DNA of 6,657 nt from the NCBI GenBank assembly GCA_019310195.1, contig JAFDET010000176.1, positions 1 to 6,657 of the forward strand, read 5' to 3'. The DNA is from Deltaproteobacteria bacterium. Lineage in GTDB: Bacteria; Myxococcota_A; UBA9160; JAFDET01. Below, in pieces: positions 6,105-6,657 of the stretch. The notes beneath the pieces were generated by a model. That model was not told where the DNA came from. It saw only the letters and a list, made by a program, of their open reading frames with translations, and made no database searches. The position numbers and the translations under genes are program-made. The stretch's first letter is position 1; each line of letters starts with the position of its first letter.

Positions 6105-6337
6105 TGGCCGAGCGCAGCGCTGCCGAGCTGGTCGAGTTCCTGGCCAAGGCCATCGTCACCCAGCCCGACCAGATTCGGGTGGTGGAGGTGGACGGCGGCC
6201 GCACTTTGGAGCTGGAGACCGCGGAAGAGGACCGAGGACGGGTCATCGGGCGTCAGGGCCGCGTGGCGAAGGCCATGCGCGCCGTCCTGGCTGCCTCGCG
6301 GGCCGGCGCGGACGCGCGGCTCGAGATCGTCGACTAG
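6104..6337 (+). CDS. khpA: KH-domain RNA-binding protein KhpA (YlqC family)
   Basis: This 77-residue protein is a single KH domain. It carries the RNA-binding GxxG loop in RVIGRQGRVAKAMRAVL (46-62; Gly49-Arg-Gln-Gly52), preceded by the strand-forming region IRVVEVDGGRTLELETA (24-40) and closed by ARLEIVD. Proteins of this type, studied mainly in Gram-positive bacteria, pair with KhpB/Jag and bind many RNAs, affecting cell-wall growth. Its place between rpsP and rimM is the conserved one and supports the name. An excellent ribosome binding site and a one-base overlap with rpsP fix the start. Whether a KhpB partner exists in this organism cannot be seen here. Confidence 0.94.
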   Translation: MAERSAAELVEFLAKAIVTQPDQIRVVEVDGGRTLELETAEEDRGRVIGRQGRVAKAMRAVLAASRAGADARLEIVD

Positions 6338-6344
6338 GTGCGCC

Positions 6345-6657
6345 GTGCTGGGGGCGCCCACGATCGACGCTCCGCGGAACCAGGCGCCGCAACGCGTCGC
6401 CCTGGGCCGCGTGGTCGGCGCCCACGCCCTGGCGGGCGAGGTGCGCGTGCGCTGGCTGGGCGACGGCCCCGAGCACCTGCTGGAGGCGACCTCGCTGTGG
6501 CTGGGCTCCGACCCGGACGGCGTCGCGGGTCGTCCGGTTCAGGTGAGCGGCGTGCGCACGGGCCGCCCGGGTGAGCTGCTGCTGCGCCTGGAGGGCGTGG
6601 CCGATCGCGACGCCGCCGAGGCCCTGCGCGGTGGCTACCTGACGGCGGAGGCGCAGG
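6345..6657 (+). CDS. rimM: Ribosome maturation factor RimM, N-terminal part (3' truncated by window)
   Basis: RimM binds uS19 and helps mature the 16S rRNA 3' domain of the 30S head. The window holds 104 complete codons plus one base, covering the N-terminal RimM barrel: VALGRVVGAHALAGEVRVRW (18-37), a variable middle, and LLLRLEGVADRDAAEALRGG (78-97), both typical of the family. The PRC-barrel half lies beyond the window. The start is taken as the GTG at 6345, 7 bases after the khpA stop, because no other start codon in this frame lies between the khpA end and the conserved region. Only a weak AGG at 6336-6338 precedes it. The first 16 residues are an unconserved extension before the conserved GRVVGAHG-type motif. 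Confidence 0.93.
   Translation, partial: MLGAPTIDAPRNQAPQRVALGRVVGAHALAGEVRVRWLGDGPEHLLEATSLWLGSDPDGVAGRPVQVSGVRTGRPGELLLRLEGVADRDAAEALRGGYLTAEAQ

Noticed and set aside
6338..6574. A GTG-initiated 78-codon frame directly after the khpA stop
   Set aside because: Its product is Arg/Gly/Pro-rich without motifs, and it overlaps rimM in another frame, where clear RimM motifs are found.
1..6657. Hidden mobile, defence or other novel system
   Set aside because: No transposase, integrase, toxin-antitoxin pair, nuclease, repeat array or composition break was seen. All large frames with convincing protein sequence are housekeeping families apart from the DUF1015 and small CxxC proteins.

Overview
This is a very GC-rich, gene-dense bacterial window in which every supported gene lies on the + strand. 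In order it holds: the 3' end of an alanine racemase gene (alr); a chain of six tightly packed genes (purH, purD, a TsaC/Sua5-type threonylcarbamoyl-AMP synthase, a DUF1015 protein, a short DUF721/DciA-like protein and a small CxxC...CxxC protein); and the start of the conserved rpsP-khpA-rimM ribosome-biogenesis operon, with rimM cut by the window end. No RNA genes, mobile elements, CRISPR arrays or phage genes were seen, and no stretch over 300 bases lacks a gene.

Region by region: alr ends at 405. A 93-base gap follows, containing a C-rich, G-poor tract and a good ribosome binding site for purH. From purH to the DUF721 gene, each stop codon overlaps the next start (TGATG, GTGA, GTGA, ATGA). 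The small cysteine-rich ORF begins one base after the DUF721 stop. This layout indicates one translationally coupled transcript. A 95-base gap (5743-5837) then carries a plausible sigma70-type promoter (TTGACC, 17 bases, TAGGTT), a GC hairpin and a strong Shine-Dalgarno site, which together start the rpsP operon.

Functionally, PurH and PurD perform three steps of de novo IMP synthesis. The TsaC-like enzyme supplies the activated intermediate for the t6A37 tRNA modification. The DUF721 protein resembles DciA, the replicative-helicase loader. bS16, KhpA and RimM belong to 30S subunit assembly and RNA binding. The window is therefore core housekeeping in a growth-linked arrangement. The least understood parts are the DUF1015 protein and the small CxxC protein.

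The organism is likely a high-GC Gram-negative bacterium. The gene content would fit Myxococcota, a deltaproteobacterial relative or another little-cultured lineage, but this placement is an inference from GC and gene order and is of low confidence. No novel defence, mobile or biosynthetic system is visible.
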